From Mesorhizobium plurifarium (GTDB lineage Bacteria > Pseudomonadota > Alphaproteobacteria > Rhizobiales > Rhizobiaceae), in contig CCNB01000018.1 of assembly GCA_000824785.1 (NCBI GenBank), positions 1 through 33,598 on the forward strand: a stretch of 33,598 bases of DNA, given 5' to 3'. The notes under the pieces were generated by a model. That model had not been told where the DNA came from. It did no database searches and saw only the letters and a list, made by a program, of their open reading frames with translations. The translations under genes were made by a program, and so were the position numbers. This document shows positions 15,826-24,058 of the stretch, piece after piece (position 1 is the first letter of the stretch; each line of letters opens with the position of its first letter).

Positions 15826-16758
15826 TCATCCTTTCACCGCGCCGGCGGCGATGCCGCGCACGAAGAGCTTGCCGGAAATGAAATAGACGATGAGCGGAAC
15901 CAGCCCCGTCAGGATGGTCGCGGCCATGTTGACATTGTATTCCTTCACGCCCTGGACCGAGTTGACGATGTTGTTGAGCTGCACCGTCATCGGATAGGTG
16001 TCGGGGCGGGTGTAGACGACGCCGAACAGGAAGTCGTTCCAGATGCCGGTCACCTGCAGGATGATGGCGACCACGAAGATCGGCAGCGACATCGGCAGCA
16101 TGATGCGCAGATAGATGCCCCAGAAGCCGGCGCCGTCGACGCGCGCCGCACGGAACAGCTCCTCCGGCATCGAGGTGAAATAGTTGCGGAACAAGAGCGT
16201 CAGGATCGGCATGCCGAAGATCGAATGCACGATCACCAGTCCGGTCAGCGTGCCGTAGATGCCGATCTCGCGCAGGATGATGACGATCGGATAGATCATC
16301 ACCTGGTAGGGGATGAAGGCGCCGACGATCAGGATGATGAAGAAGGTGTCGGCGCCCTTGAAGCGCCAGTTGGCCAGGGCATAGCCGTTCACCGAGGCGA
16401 TCGCGATCGAGAGCAGCACCGACGGCACGGTGATGCGCACGGAATTCCAGAAGCCGCGCGAGAGCCCGTCGCAGTTGAGCCCGGTGCAGGCGCTCGCCCA
16501 GGCTTTGACCCAGGGCTCGAAAGTGATCTCCATCGGCGGCGAGAAGATATTGCCGAGGCGGATTTCCGGCATGCCTTTCAGCGACGTGACGATCATCACG
16601 TAGAGCGGCAGAAGATAGTAGAGCGCCACGACGATCAGCGTGCCGTAGAGGAAGATGTTGCGGCGCGACAGCACGTGCCGCGGTTTCGGCCCGCTCGGGC
16701 CGGTGGCATGGCGCCGCAGCGCCTGTGCGCTGGTGGACAGGGAGGCGACGTCAGCCAC
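15826..16758 (-). CDS. CUT1 sugar ABC transporter permease, MalG type
   Basis: A 310-residue inner-membrane permease with a cytoplasmic N-terminus of about 30 residues and about six helices. The coupling EAA-like loop is ELFRAARVDGAGFWGIYLRIMLPMSLP. The start is GTG at 16756-16758 with GGAGG eight bases before it, overlapping the end of the first permease gene by 8 bp. The loop between helices 1 and 2 contains a Cys pair (ASACTGLNCDG), common in the glucose-type CUT1 permeases I recall. It forms the channel with the MalF-type permease. Confidence 0.93.
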   Translation of the reverse strand: MADVASLSTSAQALRRHATGPSGPKPRHVLSRRNIFLYGTLIVVALYYLLPLYVMIVTSLKGMPEIRLGNIFSPPMEITFEPWVKAWASACTGLNCDGLSRGFWNSVRITVPSVLLSIAIASVNGYALANWRFKGADTFFIILIVGAFIPYQVMIYPIVIILREIGIYGTLTGLVIVHSIFGMPILTLLFRNYFTSMPEELFRAARVDGAGFWGIYLRIMLPMSLPIFVVAIILQVTGIWNDFLFGVVYTRPDTYPMTVQLNNIVNSVQGVKEYNVNMAATILTGLVPLIVYFISGKLFVRGIAAGAVKG

Positions 16759-17644
16759 GCTTCTTGCCTCCGAATTCGAGATAGGCCCATGGCACGATGA
16801 CGATCACCACCGACAACAGCATCATGGTCGAGGCGGCAAAACCCTGGCCGAGATTCTGGGCGAAGAACATGTAGTCGTAGACATATTTCGCCGGCACTTC
16901 GGAGGCGATGCCGGGGCCGCCGCTGGTCTGCGCCACGACCAGGTCGTAGACCTTGACGATGCCGGCGGCGATGATCACCAGCGTGGTGATGAAGACCGGC
17001 CGCATCATCGGGATGACGATGAAGAGATAGGTCTTCCAGGCGGGAATGCCGTCCACCCTCGCCGCCTTCCAGATATCCTCGTCGATGCCGCGCAGGCCGG
17101 CGAGCATCAGGCACATGATCAGCCCCGTGCCCTGCCAGAGCGCGGCGATCGAAATGCCGTAGATGACGATGCTGGAATTGTAGAGCGGATCGAAGCTGAA
17201 GCTCGTCCAGCCGAGGTCGCGCACGACGCGCTGCACGCCGAAATCCGGATTGAGCAGCCATTGCCAGACCAGCCCGGTGACGATGAAGGACAGCGCGAAA
17301 GGATAGAGGAAGATGGTGCGGAACGTGTCCTCGAAGCGGATCTTCTGGTCGAGCAGGGCTGCAAGCAGGAAGCCGATGACCAGCGAGAACACCAGCGAGA
17401 TCGCGCCGTAGATCAGAAGGTTCTCGATCGACACCAGCCAGCGCGATGTCGACCAGAGCCGGTGATACTGGTCGAGCCCGACGAAGTTGAGCCGCGGCAA
17501 CAGCTTCGAATTGGTGAAGGAATAGAGCACCGTCCAAGCCGTGCCGCCGACGAACACCACCAGCGCGGTGAGCACCATCGGGATCGATGCGACCTTGGCG
17601 TTCAGGTTACGGAAAAGCTTACTCGGGCGTTCGCTGTTGCTCAT
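16751..17644 (-). CDS. CUT1 sugar ABC transporter permease, MalF type
   Basis: A 297-residue inner-membrane permease with about six helices and the coupling loop DIWKAARVDGIPAWKTYLFIVIPMMRP. The start ATG at 17642-17644 (MSNSERPSKLF) follows the binding-protein stop by 85 bp; that gap holds a stable hairpin. It overlaps the next permease by 8 bp, so the two are translated together. Partner of the neighbouring MalG-type permease and ATPase. Confidence 0.93.
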   Translation of the reverse strand: MSNSERPSKLFRNLNAKVASIPMVLTALVVFVGGTAWTVLYSFTNSKLLPRLNFVGLDQYHRLWSTSRWLVSIENLLIYGAISLVFSLVIGFLLAALLDQKIRFEDTFRTIFLYPFALSFIVTGLVWQWLLNPDFGVQRVVRDLGWTSFSFDPLYNSSIVIYGISIAALWQGTGLIMCLMLAGLRGIDEDIWKAARVDGIPAWKTYLFIVIPMMRPVFITTLVIIAAGIVKVYDLVVAQTSGGPGIASEVPAKYVYDYMFFAQNLGQGFAASTMMLLSVVIVIVPWAYLEFGGKKRG

Positions 17645-17678
17645 CTCGGCAGCCGGGCTGGGACAATGAGGGCGTCAT

Positions 17679-17710
17679 GCTCCCGACCCCGCTGGAATGG
17701 GGCCGGGAGC
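17679..17710 (-). promoter_or_regulatory. Intercistronic hairpin after the sugar-binding protein gene
   Basis: GCTCCCGACCCC (17679-17690) and GGGGCCGGGAGC (17699-17710) pair with one mismatch around an 8-nt loop. It lacks a U tract. Its place between binding-protein and permease genes suggests mRNA 3'-end stabilisation or partial termination that keeps the binding protein in excess. Confidence 0.6.
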
Positions 17711-17729
17711 CGGCGGGGGCGCCGGTTGT

Positions 17730-18968
17730 TCAGTCCGCTGAGCCGATGATCTCGGCGAAGCGCTTCTGCGCCTCTTCGAGCGTCATATCGGGCTTGGCGA
17801 AGAACTCGGAGAACAGGTCTTCCTTCTGCTTCTGGCTGTCTTGCGAGAGCAGTTGGTCCGTCCACGGCATGACGGCGCCCTTGGCGAGAATGGCGAGGCC
17901 CTTCTTCATGCAGTCATTGGCCGTGTTGAGGTCGACGTCGCCGCGCACCGGCAGCGAGCCCTTCTTGAGATTGAAGGCGACCTGGGTCTTCGGATCGAGC
18001 AAGGTTTCGGCCAGCACCACCTGCGCCTTGGCCTTCGCCTCGTCCTTGAGCAGCGGGAAGTAGAAGGCGTCGCCGCCGGTGGCTATGACTTCATTCAGGC
18101 CGAGACCGGGCAGGCAGGTGTAGTCCTTGCCGGCGGTCTTGCCGGCGACCTGGAACTCGCCCTGCGCCCAGTCGCCCATGATCTGGCCGGCGGCCTTGCC
18201 GGTGATGACCAGATTGGTCGCCTGGTTCCAGTCCTGGACATTGGTGTTCTTGGCCATCTTGCGGGCGTCGTCCGCCGCCTTGAACACCTTGGCGATCTCC
18301 GGACCGGCCGCGAAGGCGGCGTCCTTGTCCTTGTAGACCTTGAGGAAGGTGTCGGTGCCGCCGACCGCGGCCATCAGCACGTCGAAGGCGCCGGAGGCCT
18401 GCCAGGCCTGTCCGCCGACCGCGAGCGGGATGATGCCGGCCTTTTCCAGCGCCGGAGCGTCGGCCACGAATTCATTCCAGTCCTTCGGCAGCGGCAGCCC
18501 GGCCTTCTGGAAAGCCTCGTTGGACAGCCACAGCCACTGCCAGGAGTGGATGTTGACCGGCACGCAATAGATCTTGCCGTCGATGGTGCAGCTGTCGAGC
18601 AGGCTCTTCGGCCGCACGATCTCCGTCCACTTGTCCTTGGTGGCGATGTCGGTGAGGTCGCGCATCAGCCCGGCCTGCACCAGTTCCTCGGCCTGACGGC
18701 CGTGGTTGAACTGGGTGGCGCCCATTGGATCGCCGCCGGTGATGCGGCTGATCATGATCGGCCGCGCCGTGCCGCCGGAGCCGGCGATGGCGCCGTCGAC
18801 CCAGTGATTGCCCGTCGCGTCGAATGCCTTGGCAAGCTCGGCCACCGCCGCCGCCTCGCCGCCCGAAGTCCACCAATGGGTGACTTCCAGGTCGGTCGCG
18901 GCCGCCGGACCGGCGACGTTGAGCGCAACCGTCGCGGCAAAGGCGGCAGTCAGGAATTTGTATCGCAT
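17730..18968 (-). CDS. Periplasmic sugar-binding protein of CUT1 ABC transporter
   Basis: A 412-residue exported protein. The signal peptide MRYKFLTAAFAATVALNVAG ends AAA near residue 24, and the mature protein starts TDLEVTHWWTSGGEAAAV. This opening and VPVNIHSWQWLWLSNEAF are typical of the glucose/mannose-type binding proteins of the COG1653 group. A Cys pair (SCTIDGKIYC) and two further Cys probably form disulfides. The start is supported by GGGAGGAA seven bases upstream. It is the first and probably most highly expressed gene of the operon. The promoter has a LacI-type operator at its start point. The ligand is probably a mono- or disaccharide, but this is inference. Confidence 0.92.
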   Translation of the reverse strand: MRYKFLTAAFAATVALNVAGPAAATDLEVTHWWTSGGEAAAVAELAKAFDATGNHWVDGAIAGSGGTARPIMISRITGGDPMGATQFNHGRQAEELVQAGLMRDLTDIATKDKWTEIVRPKSLLDSCTIDGKIYCVPVNIHSWQWLWLSNEAFQKAGLPLPKDWNEFVADAPALEKAGIIPLAVGGQAWQASGAFDVLMAAVGGTDTFLKVYKDKDAAFAAGPEIAKVFKAADDARKMAKNTNVQDWNQATNLVITGKAAGQIMGDWAQGEFQVAGKTAGKDYTCLPGLGLNEVIATGGDAFYFPLLKDEAKAKAQVVLAETLLDPKTQVAFNLKKGSLPVRGDVDLNTANDCMKKGLAILAKGAVMPWTDQLLSQDSQKQKEDLFSEFFAKPDMTLEEAQKRFAEIIGSAD

Positions 18969-18984
18969 TTCGGCTTCCTCCCAG

Positions 18985-19004
18985 AATCTGAAACGTTACA
19001 GATT
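18985..19004. promoter_or_regulatory. LacI-type operator 1 (binding-protein promoter)
   Basis: AATCTGAAACGTTACAGATT is an almost perfect palindrome with the central CG typical of LacI/GalR operators. Its 17 bases at 18988-19004 are the exact reverse complement of operator 2. It covers the predicted transcription start of the ABC operon. Confidence 0.82.
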
Positions 19005-19005
19005 T

Positions 19006-19034
19006 TCGATACGGCAAATGACCTGCATAGGCAA
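19006..19034 (-). promoter_or_regulatory. Predicted promoter of the CUT1 sugar operon
   Basis: On the minus strand, TTGCCT (19034-19029), 17 bp, TATCGA (19011-19006). Transcription would begin near 18999, inside operator 1. Spacing is ideal; box match is moderate. Confidence 0.5.
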
Positions 19035-19087
19035 CCCCTCGCCTCAAGGCAGATTGAGATTTTTTCGAGCCACGAACAAAATCTTTC

Positions 19088-19117
19088 TATCAAAGTGCCA
19101 ATGCCGGTATCAAAGTG
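19088..19117. repeat. Direct repeat TATCAAAGTG, 20 bp apart
   Basis: TATCAAAGTG occurs at 19088-19097 and 19108-19117, about two helical turns apart, in the middle of the divergent 387-bp control region. Possibly an activator site; no regulator is assigned. Apart from the operators and promoters I see nothing else in this gap. Confidence 0.6.
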
Positions 19118-19234
19118 GCCGGCCGGCGCCGGAATCAACCCCAAAACGATATTTCTTTGTGATTCCAAGGGCTTTCGGCTCACCTCCGGACCCGGATGTG
19201 AAAAGGTCGCGACCTTGCCGGTCAATCACGAAGA

Positions 19235-19262
19235 TTGGCAATCTGTAACGTTTCAGTATATT
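19235..19262 (+). promoter_or_regulatory. Predicted promoter of the LacI-family regulator
   Basis: TTGGCA (19235-19240), 16 bp, TATATT (19257-19262). Operator 2 fills the spacer, which predicts autorepression. Confidence 0.6.
19240..19259. promoter_or_regulatory. LacI-type operator 2 (regulator promoter)
   Basis: AATCTGTAACGTTTCAG (19240-19256) is the exact inverse of operator 1, about 254 bp away centre to centre. It sits between the -35 and -10 boxes of the regulator gene. Confidence 0.82.
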
Positions 19263-19355
19263 GAACCCAGCCACGGGCCAAGGGTCGCGCAATTGTCAAC
19301 ACCGCACGATTGCCGGTCGGCCCCGCGGCTGCTATGCGCCTGACGGGCGGGACGA

Positions 19356-20402
19356 ATGGATAGACGGGTAACGAAGAAGGGCGACGACGACGCGTCGGGC
19401 AAGGAGCGGCCAACGCTGAAGACGCTTGCCTTCATGACCGGGCTTGGCGTCACGACGGTCTCGCGCGCGCTGAAGGATGCGCCCGAGATCGGCGCCGAGA
19501 CCAGGCGTCGCGTCCAGCTCGTCGCCAAGCAGATCGGCTATCGTCCGAACCGCGCGGGCGTGCGCTTGAGGACAGGCAAGACCAACGTCATCTCGCTTGT
19601 GCTGAACACCGAGCACGAGCTGATGAGCTTCGTCTCGGACATCATCTACGGCGTCACCGAGGTGATCGCCGACACGCCCTACCATCTGATCGTCACACCC
19701 TATTCACGCTCACAGGATCCGCTCGACCCGGTGCGCTACCTGGTCGAGACGGGCTCGGCCGACGGCGTCATCATCTCACGCACCCAGCCCAACGATCCGC
19801 GGGCGCGCTACATGCTTGAGCACGGCATTCCCTTCGCCACGCATGGCCGCACCGACATGGGGTTGGTGCATCCCTATCACGACTTCGACAATTACGCCTT
19901 TGCCGGGGAGGCCGTCCGCTATCTCGCCGGCAGGGGCCGCAACCGGCTGGCGCTTGTCACCCCGCCGGTCGGCCTCACCTATTACGGCCATACGGTGAAC
20001 GGCTTTGCCGATGCGCTGAGCGAGGTGGGGGCCTCAGAGGTGCCGTTCAACACCGTCTCCATCGACCAGTCGATCGAGCAGATCAGGACGCGGACCGCGC
20101 AATTGATGCGGCGCAAGGACCGGCCCGACGGCTTCGTCAGCAGCGCCGCCGCCGCGACGCTTGCCATCGTTGCCGGCATCGAGGATGCCGGGCTGAAGCT
20201 CGGCCGCGACGTCGACGTGGTGTCGAAACAATCGTCGGAGCTGCTGCATCTGTTCCGACGGGAACTGCTCGTCGTCAACGAGAATTTTAGGCTCGCCGGC
20301 TCCGAGCTCGCCCGCGCCGTGCTCGGCTGGATTGGCGGCAAGGACCCCGGCTCGCTGCAATCGCTCAGCACGCCGAGCGAGGTTTTGCCTTATCGCGGAT
20401 AG
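19356..20402 (+). CDS. LacI-family transcriptional regulator of the sugar operon
   Basis: A 348-residue cytoplasmic repressor. After a charged N-terminal extension of about 20 residues comes the HTH (TLKTLAFMTGLGVTTVSRALKDAPEIG) and hinge helix region (VQLVAKQIGYRPNRAGVRLR). The rest is the periplasmic-binding-protein-like ligand domain (VISLVLNTEHELMSF, DGVIISRTQPNDPRARYM). It is divergent from the CUT1 operon, and both promoters carry the same LacI-type operator, so it very likely represses the operon and itself until an inducing sugar binds. It resembles AglR-type regulators in layout. The inducer is unknown. Confidence 0.92.
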   Translation: MDRRVTKKGDDDASGKERPTLKTLAFMTGLGVTTVSRALKDAPEIGAETRRRVQLVAKQIGYRPNRAGVRLRTGKTNVISLVLNTEHELMSFVSDIIYGVTEVIADTPYHLIVTPYSRSQDPLDPVRYLVETGSADGVIISRTQPNDPRARYMLEHGIPFATHGRTDMGLVHPYHDFDNYAFAGEAVRYLAGRGRNRLALVTPPVGLTYYGHTVNGFADALSEVGASEVPFNTVSIDQSIEQIRTRTAQLMRRKDRPDGFVSSAAAATLAIVAGIEDAGLKLGRDVDVVSKQSSELLHLFRRELLVVNENFRLAGSELARAVLGWIGGKDPGSLQSLSTPSEVLPYRG

Positions 20403-20474
20403 TCCTGGTTCCTGACCAAATGATTTTCGCCGGGTTGCGACCACGGCGGAGATTTGCCGGAACCCCTCAGCTTC

Positions 20475-20673
20475 GTCATCCACGGGCGGAGCGGGAGCGA
20501 AGCGGACGCGCAGACCCGAGGATCCATTCCGTGAATTCCGAGAGCTGCAACGATGCAGACAGAGGCGCTATCGGAGCGCTTTTCTGAACCGCTGCATTCT
20601 ATGGCAGGCGTCACGGCATGGATCCTCGGGTCTGCGCCGCGTCGCTTCGCTCCTTGCTTCGCCCGTGGATGAC
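20475..20673. repeat. Large imperfect inverted repeat (about 60-bp arms)
   Basis: The left arm (20475-20534) starts GTCATCCACGGGCGGAGC, includes CGCAGACCCGAGGATCCAT and ends CCGTGA. The right arm (20611-20673) is its near complement, with TCACGG...ATGGATCCTCGGGTCTGCG and ending GTGGATGAC. The 76-bp middle has no gene. I recall this GACCCGAGGATCCATGCCG sequence as a frequent Mesorhizobium repeat. It fills most of the gap between the LacI-family regulator gene and gnd. Confidence 0.78.
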
Positions 20674-20698
20674 GACGGGAGAGCCGTCTGAGCCAAAC

Positions 20699-22123
20699 CT
20701 AAGCTGCCCCGCTGCCCCACGGCCCGTGAAACGCGCCCTGCTCGCCGATGCGCTCAAAGCCATGCGCGCCGAAGAAGTCGCGCTGCGCCTGGATGAGGTT
20801 CGACGTGCCGCGTCCCTGCCGGTAGCTGTCGAAATAGGCGAGCGCCGAGGACAGCGCCGGCACCGGCGAGCCGGCCTCGGAGGCGCGCGCCACGATGCGC
20901 CTGAGCGACGGATGCGCCTCCTTCATCATGGCGATGAAGGCCGGCGCCATCAGAAGGTTGGTGGAAGCGCTGCCGGAACCGAGGGCCTCGGCCATCGTGT
21001 CGAGCATCTGCGAGCGGATGATGCAGCCGGCGCGCCAGATCTTGGCGATGGTCGGCATCGGCAGGTTCCAGTTGAACTCCTTCGAGGCGCCGCTCATCAC
21101 CGCGAAGCCTTGCGCGTAGGCTGCGATCTTGCCGGCGAACAGCGCCAACTCAAGGTCCTTGAGCAGCGCGGCCTTGTCGCCCGAGATCTTCTCGACGCCG
21201 ATATTGCCATACGCCTTTTCCGCCGCCTGCCGCTCGTCCTTGATCGAGGACAATACGCGCGCCGCCACCGCGGCCTCGATTGCCGTCGCCGGAATGCCGA
21301 GCTGCTGCGCCTCGATGACCGACCATTTGCCGGTGCCCTTCTGCCCCGCGCGGTCGAGAATGATGTCGACCACCGGCTTGCCGGTCTTGGGATCGTCGGC
21401 GGCCAGCACCTTGGCGGTGATCTCGATCAGGTAGGAGTTGAGCCGGCCCTGGTTCCAGCCGCCGAAAACCTTGCCGATCTCCTTGGGCGCCATGCCGAGC
21501 CCGTCGCGCAGGATGCCGTAGATCTCGGCGATCATCTGCATGTCGGCATATTCGATGCCGTTGTGGATGGTCTTGACGAAATGGCCGGCGCCATCATGGC
21601 CGAGCCAGGCCGCGCAAGGCTCGTCCTTGAACTTGGCGGAAATCGCCGTCAGCACTTTCTCGACGCGCTTCCAGGATTCTTCGGTGCCGCCGACCATGAT
21701 CGACGGGCCATGGCGCGCGCCTTCCTCGCCCCCCGACACGCCCATGCCGATGAAGGTCAGGCCCGAGCCGGACAGCTCCGAGAAGCGCCGCATCGTATCG
21801 CGGAAATTGGCGTTGCCGGCATCGATGACGATGTCGTTGTCGGAAAGCACGCCGCGCAGTGCCGCGATCTGCTCGTCGACCGGCTTGCCGGCCAGCACCA
21901 TGATGATGATCGGCCGCGGCGGGCGGATCGCCGCGGCAAGCTCCTCCAGGCTGTAGCAGGGAACGACCATATCCTTCAGCGCGCCGGCGCTCTCGACGAA
22001 AGCGTCGGTGCGTGACGGCGTGCGGTTGAAGACGGCGATGCGATGCCCGTGCTCGGCGATGTTGAGCGCCAGGTTGGAACCCATCGTGCCAAGGCCGATC
22101 AGGCCGATTTCGGCTTTTTCCAT
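20699..22123 (-). CDS. gnd: 6-phosphogluconate dehydrogenase, decarboxylating
   Basis: A 474-residue cytoplasmic enzyme of the oxidative pentose phosphate pathway: 6-phosphogluconate + NADP to ribulose 5-phosphate + CO2. It has the coenzyme motif GLGTMGSNLALN (10-21), DAGNANFRDT, GPSIMVGG, catalytic Lys184 and Glu191 in GHFVKTIHNGIEYADM, and the late KGTGKWS and RAGCIIRS segments of the full-length form. I chose ATG 22121-22123 (MEKAEIGLIG), with GGGAAGAA upstream, over a frame extension to 22219. The gene is flanked by two large palindromic repeats and stands alone. Confidence 0.97.
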   Translation of the reverse strand: MEKAEIGLIGLGTMGSNLALNIAEHGHRIAVFNRTPSRTDAFVESAGALKDMVVPCYSLEELAAAIRPPRPIIIMVLAGKPVDEQIAALRGVLSDNDIVIDAGNANFRDTMRRFSELSGSGLTFIGMGVSGGEEGARHGPSIMVGGTEESWKRVEKVLTAISAKFKDEPCAAWLGHDGAGHFVKTIHNGIEYADMQMIAEIYGILRDGLGMAPKEIGKVFGGWNQGRLNSYLIEITAKVLAADDPKTGKPVVDIILDRAGQKGTGKWSVIEAQQLGIPATAIEAAVAARVLSSIKDERQAAEKAYGNIGVEKISGDKAALLKDLELALFAGKIAAYAQGFAVMSGASKEFNWNLPMPTIAKIWRAGCIIRSQMLDTMAEALGSGSASTNLLMAPAFIAMMKEAHPSLRRIVARASEAGSPVPALSSALAYFDSYRQGRGTSNLIQAQRDFFGAHGFERIGEQGAFHGPWGSGAA

Positions 22124-22249
22124 CGTTTCTTCCCTGCTTTCGAATGCTTGTTGTGGCCGCGTTTCGGGCGATGCCCACTGTTTCGCAAGATGAATGACGG
22201 GCCTTGGCGGCGGCGTCAACCGCCTCGCCGATTTGTGTCGCGTTAGCGC

Positions 22250-22383
22250 TGAGTGAGATTCAGGTCAGGCCGAGCCGAGAACGATGGTTCTCGAGAACCG
22301 GAGCGGAGCGTACTTAAAGTACGTGAGCACCGGAAGCGCAGAAAACCATCGTTCGCAGGCCGGCCTCACCTGAATATCACTCA
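22250..22383. repeat. 134-bp imperfect palindromic element, long form
   Basis: Outer arms TGAGTGAGATTCAGGTCAGG (22250 on) and its near complement ending at 22383 match at 21 of 23 positions. Inner arms (GAACGATGGTT / AACCATCGTTC) and the centre GTACTTAAAGTAC are also symmetric. The element overlaps the last codon and stop of the CopC-CopD gene. It shares GAGATTCAGGT with the short palindrome at 25731-25782. Confidence 0.82.
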
Positions 22384-24005
22384 CCGCGGATGTCGATCGG
22401 CGCTTCGATTTTGACCACCTCGAAGTCCGAAACGAGGATATCGAGCCTTGCGTTCCAGCGGCCGGGCAGCGGAATGACGAGATTGTCGACTCGCCAGGTC
22501 CCATCGCCCGGCTTCGTCGCCGGCCGCTTGATCGGCTCGATGCCGGAATCCGGCTTCGACAGCACCAGCGTCACCGCCTTGGCGTCGAGCGGCCCGAAAT
22601 CGCCGGTCATGATCATCATCGAAGCAGCGACCTCGCCGGCATGTCCAGGCGTGATGCTGAGATCGGCCATCGCCTTCAGCGTGTGGATGTGGATCGACGC
22701 CGGCTGCGCCGCGGCGATCGCCAGCGCGCGCGGCGGCGGAGTGAAACGCCAGCCGGCGGCGACGCCGAAGATGGCCAGCACGATGACCACCTCGATACCG
22801 ATCGAGCGCACCAGCCGCCGCTGCACCTCGGTGTCGCCGGCCTCGGCGGGCGCCGTTAGAGTCCAGCGATTGACCGCCGCAAGCGTGAATAGGAAAAGCA
22901 GCAGCGCCAGCTTCAGGAGCAACAGCCGGCCATAGGACGTGTTGATCAACGCTGCCGGTTGCTCAACCTGGATGATTGCCAGCACGATGCCGCTGGCGGC
23001 GAGCACGGCGACGACCGGCAGGATCGCGCGGGAGAAGCGCCGCAGAAAGGCTTTTGCCTCCGCCGGCTGCTGCCGTAACGCCAGGCCGAGCGGCGCCAGC
23101 GAACCGGCCCAGAAGGCTATTGCGGTGCCGTGCAGGAACACCAGCGGCCGCGTCAGCCATTGCGGCTCGGCGGCACTGGCATGGCCGCTCGCGGCAAGGG
23201 CGGCGCCGACACCGAGCAATGCTGCGCTCGCCGACAGCTTGCGAAAGCCTGCCGGCCCGGCGAGCGAAAGCAGCGCGAGGCCAAGCGCGATCAGGCCGAT
23301 CAGCACCGTCCAGACGTAGCTCGTCTCCAGCGCGGTCTTCCAGACTGTCGGTGCCGCAAGGCGCGCGAGCGGCGCGCCGAGCCCATCCAAGCCCTGCAGG
23401 CCGAGCGACACCGGCGCTGCAACGAGGCCGCAAAGCAGAGCGGAAGCGACAAGGCGTTGGCCGCGGCGCCAGTCCTCGGCCAGCCAGGCGAGCGCGAACG
23501 CGCCGCCGGCGCCGAGGAAGAGGCCGGCATAGAGAAAGAGCCTGGCCACCCAGATCGCCCCGCGCAGCGTCCAGTCGACGGCTTCGCCCGCCACCGGCGC
23601 CGCGCTTGGCGCCCCGATGGAAAACAGCGCCGAGCCGCCGACCGGATGGCCATCGACCGACACCACCCGCCAGCTGAGCACATGCGTGCCGGATTTGAGC
23701 GTCTCGGGATTGTCGATCTCGACCGTCTGGTCGTTGAGGCGGAAGGATGTCAGCGCAAGCTGCGAGCCGTCCGGCCGCACGAGTGTCAGCACCAGCGGCG
23801 AGACGGGCTCGCTGAAGGTCAGCGAGAATTTGGCGGGACTTTGCGTCAGCACCGCGCCGTCCGCCGGGTCGGTCGCGACCAGCGCCGCATGCGCGAAGGC
23901 GCGGCCGGGCATGGCCAATACCGCCATCGCCACGAGCACCGCCACCAGCCAGGAAAGCAGGCCGGCATGCAGGCGGATCGTCGAGGAAGGCTGTGCTGCG
24001 TTCAT
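22377..24005 (-). CDS. CopC-CopD fusion, copper-handling membrane protein (YcnJ-like)
   Basis: A 542-residue protein in the periplasm and inner membrane. A signal peptide ends AFA before His39, so the mature chain begins HAALVATDP as in CopC, where the N-terminal His binds Cu(II). The CopC domain (39-128) also has the D-x-H pair Asp118/His120 (SVDGHPVGGSALF). A CopD domain of about eight helices follows (about 145-430), then a periplasmic domain (about 445-540; LSITPGHAGEV...). This order matches Bacillus YcnJ, a copper uptake protein, so import or periplasmic transfer is more likely than efflux; this is inference. The start MNAAQPSS (24003-24005) has only a weak ribosome binding site. The stop lies inside a palindromic repeat. 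Confidence 0.9.
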   Translation of the reverse strand: MNAAQPSSTIRLHAGLLSWLVAVLVAMAVLAMPGRAFAHAALVATDPADGAVLTQSPAKFSLTFSEPVSPLVLTLVRPDGSQLALTSFRLNDQTVEIDNPETLKSGTHVLSWRVVSVDGHPVGGSALFSIGAPSAAPVAGEAVDWTLRGAIWVARLFLYAGLFLGAGGAFALAWLAEDWRRGQRLVASALLCGLVAAPVSLGLQGLDGLGAPLARLAAPTVWKTALETSYVWTVLIGLIALGLALLSLAGPAGFRKLSASAALLGVGAALAASGHASAAEPQWLTRPLVFLHGTAIAFWAGSLAPLGLALRQQPAEAKAFLRRFSRAILPVVAVLAASGIVLAIIQVEQPAALINTSYGRLLLLKLALLLFLFTLAAVNRWTLTAPAEAGDTEVQRRLVRSIGIEVVIVLAIFGVAAGWRFTPPPRALAIAAAQPASIHIHTLKAMADLSITPGHAGEVAASMMIMTGDFGPLDAKAVTLVLSKPDSGIEPIKRPATKPGDGTWRVDNLVIPLPGRWNARLDILVSDFEVVKIEAPIDIRGE

Positions 24006-24025
24006 GCCGTCACAACAGGAAATGG

Positions 24026-24050
24026 TGGCGCGCCCCGATGGAGCGCGCCA
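24026..24050 (-). promoter_or_regulatory. Intercistronic hairpin between ycnI-like and copCD genes
   Basis: TGGCGCGC (24026-24033) pairs with GCGCGCCA (24043-24050) around a 10-nt loop in the 53-bp gap. There is no U tract. It may tune expression of the membrane protein relative to the small periplasmic ones. Confidence 0.4.
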
Positions 24051-24058
24051 ACGAAAGA

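Noticed and set aside
17841..19343. 500-codon plus-strand frame opposite the sugar-binding protein and through its promoter
   Set aside because: No recognisable domain, and it would run through two operators and both divergent promoters.
20618..22015. 465-codon plus-strand frame opposite gnd
   Set aside because: It begins inside a repeat element and mirrors the well-supported gnd coding frame.
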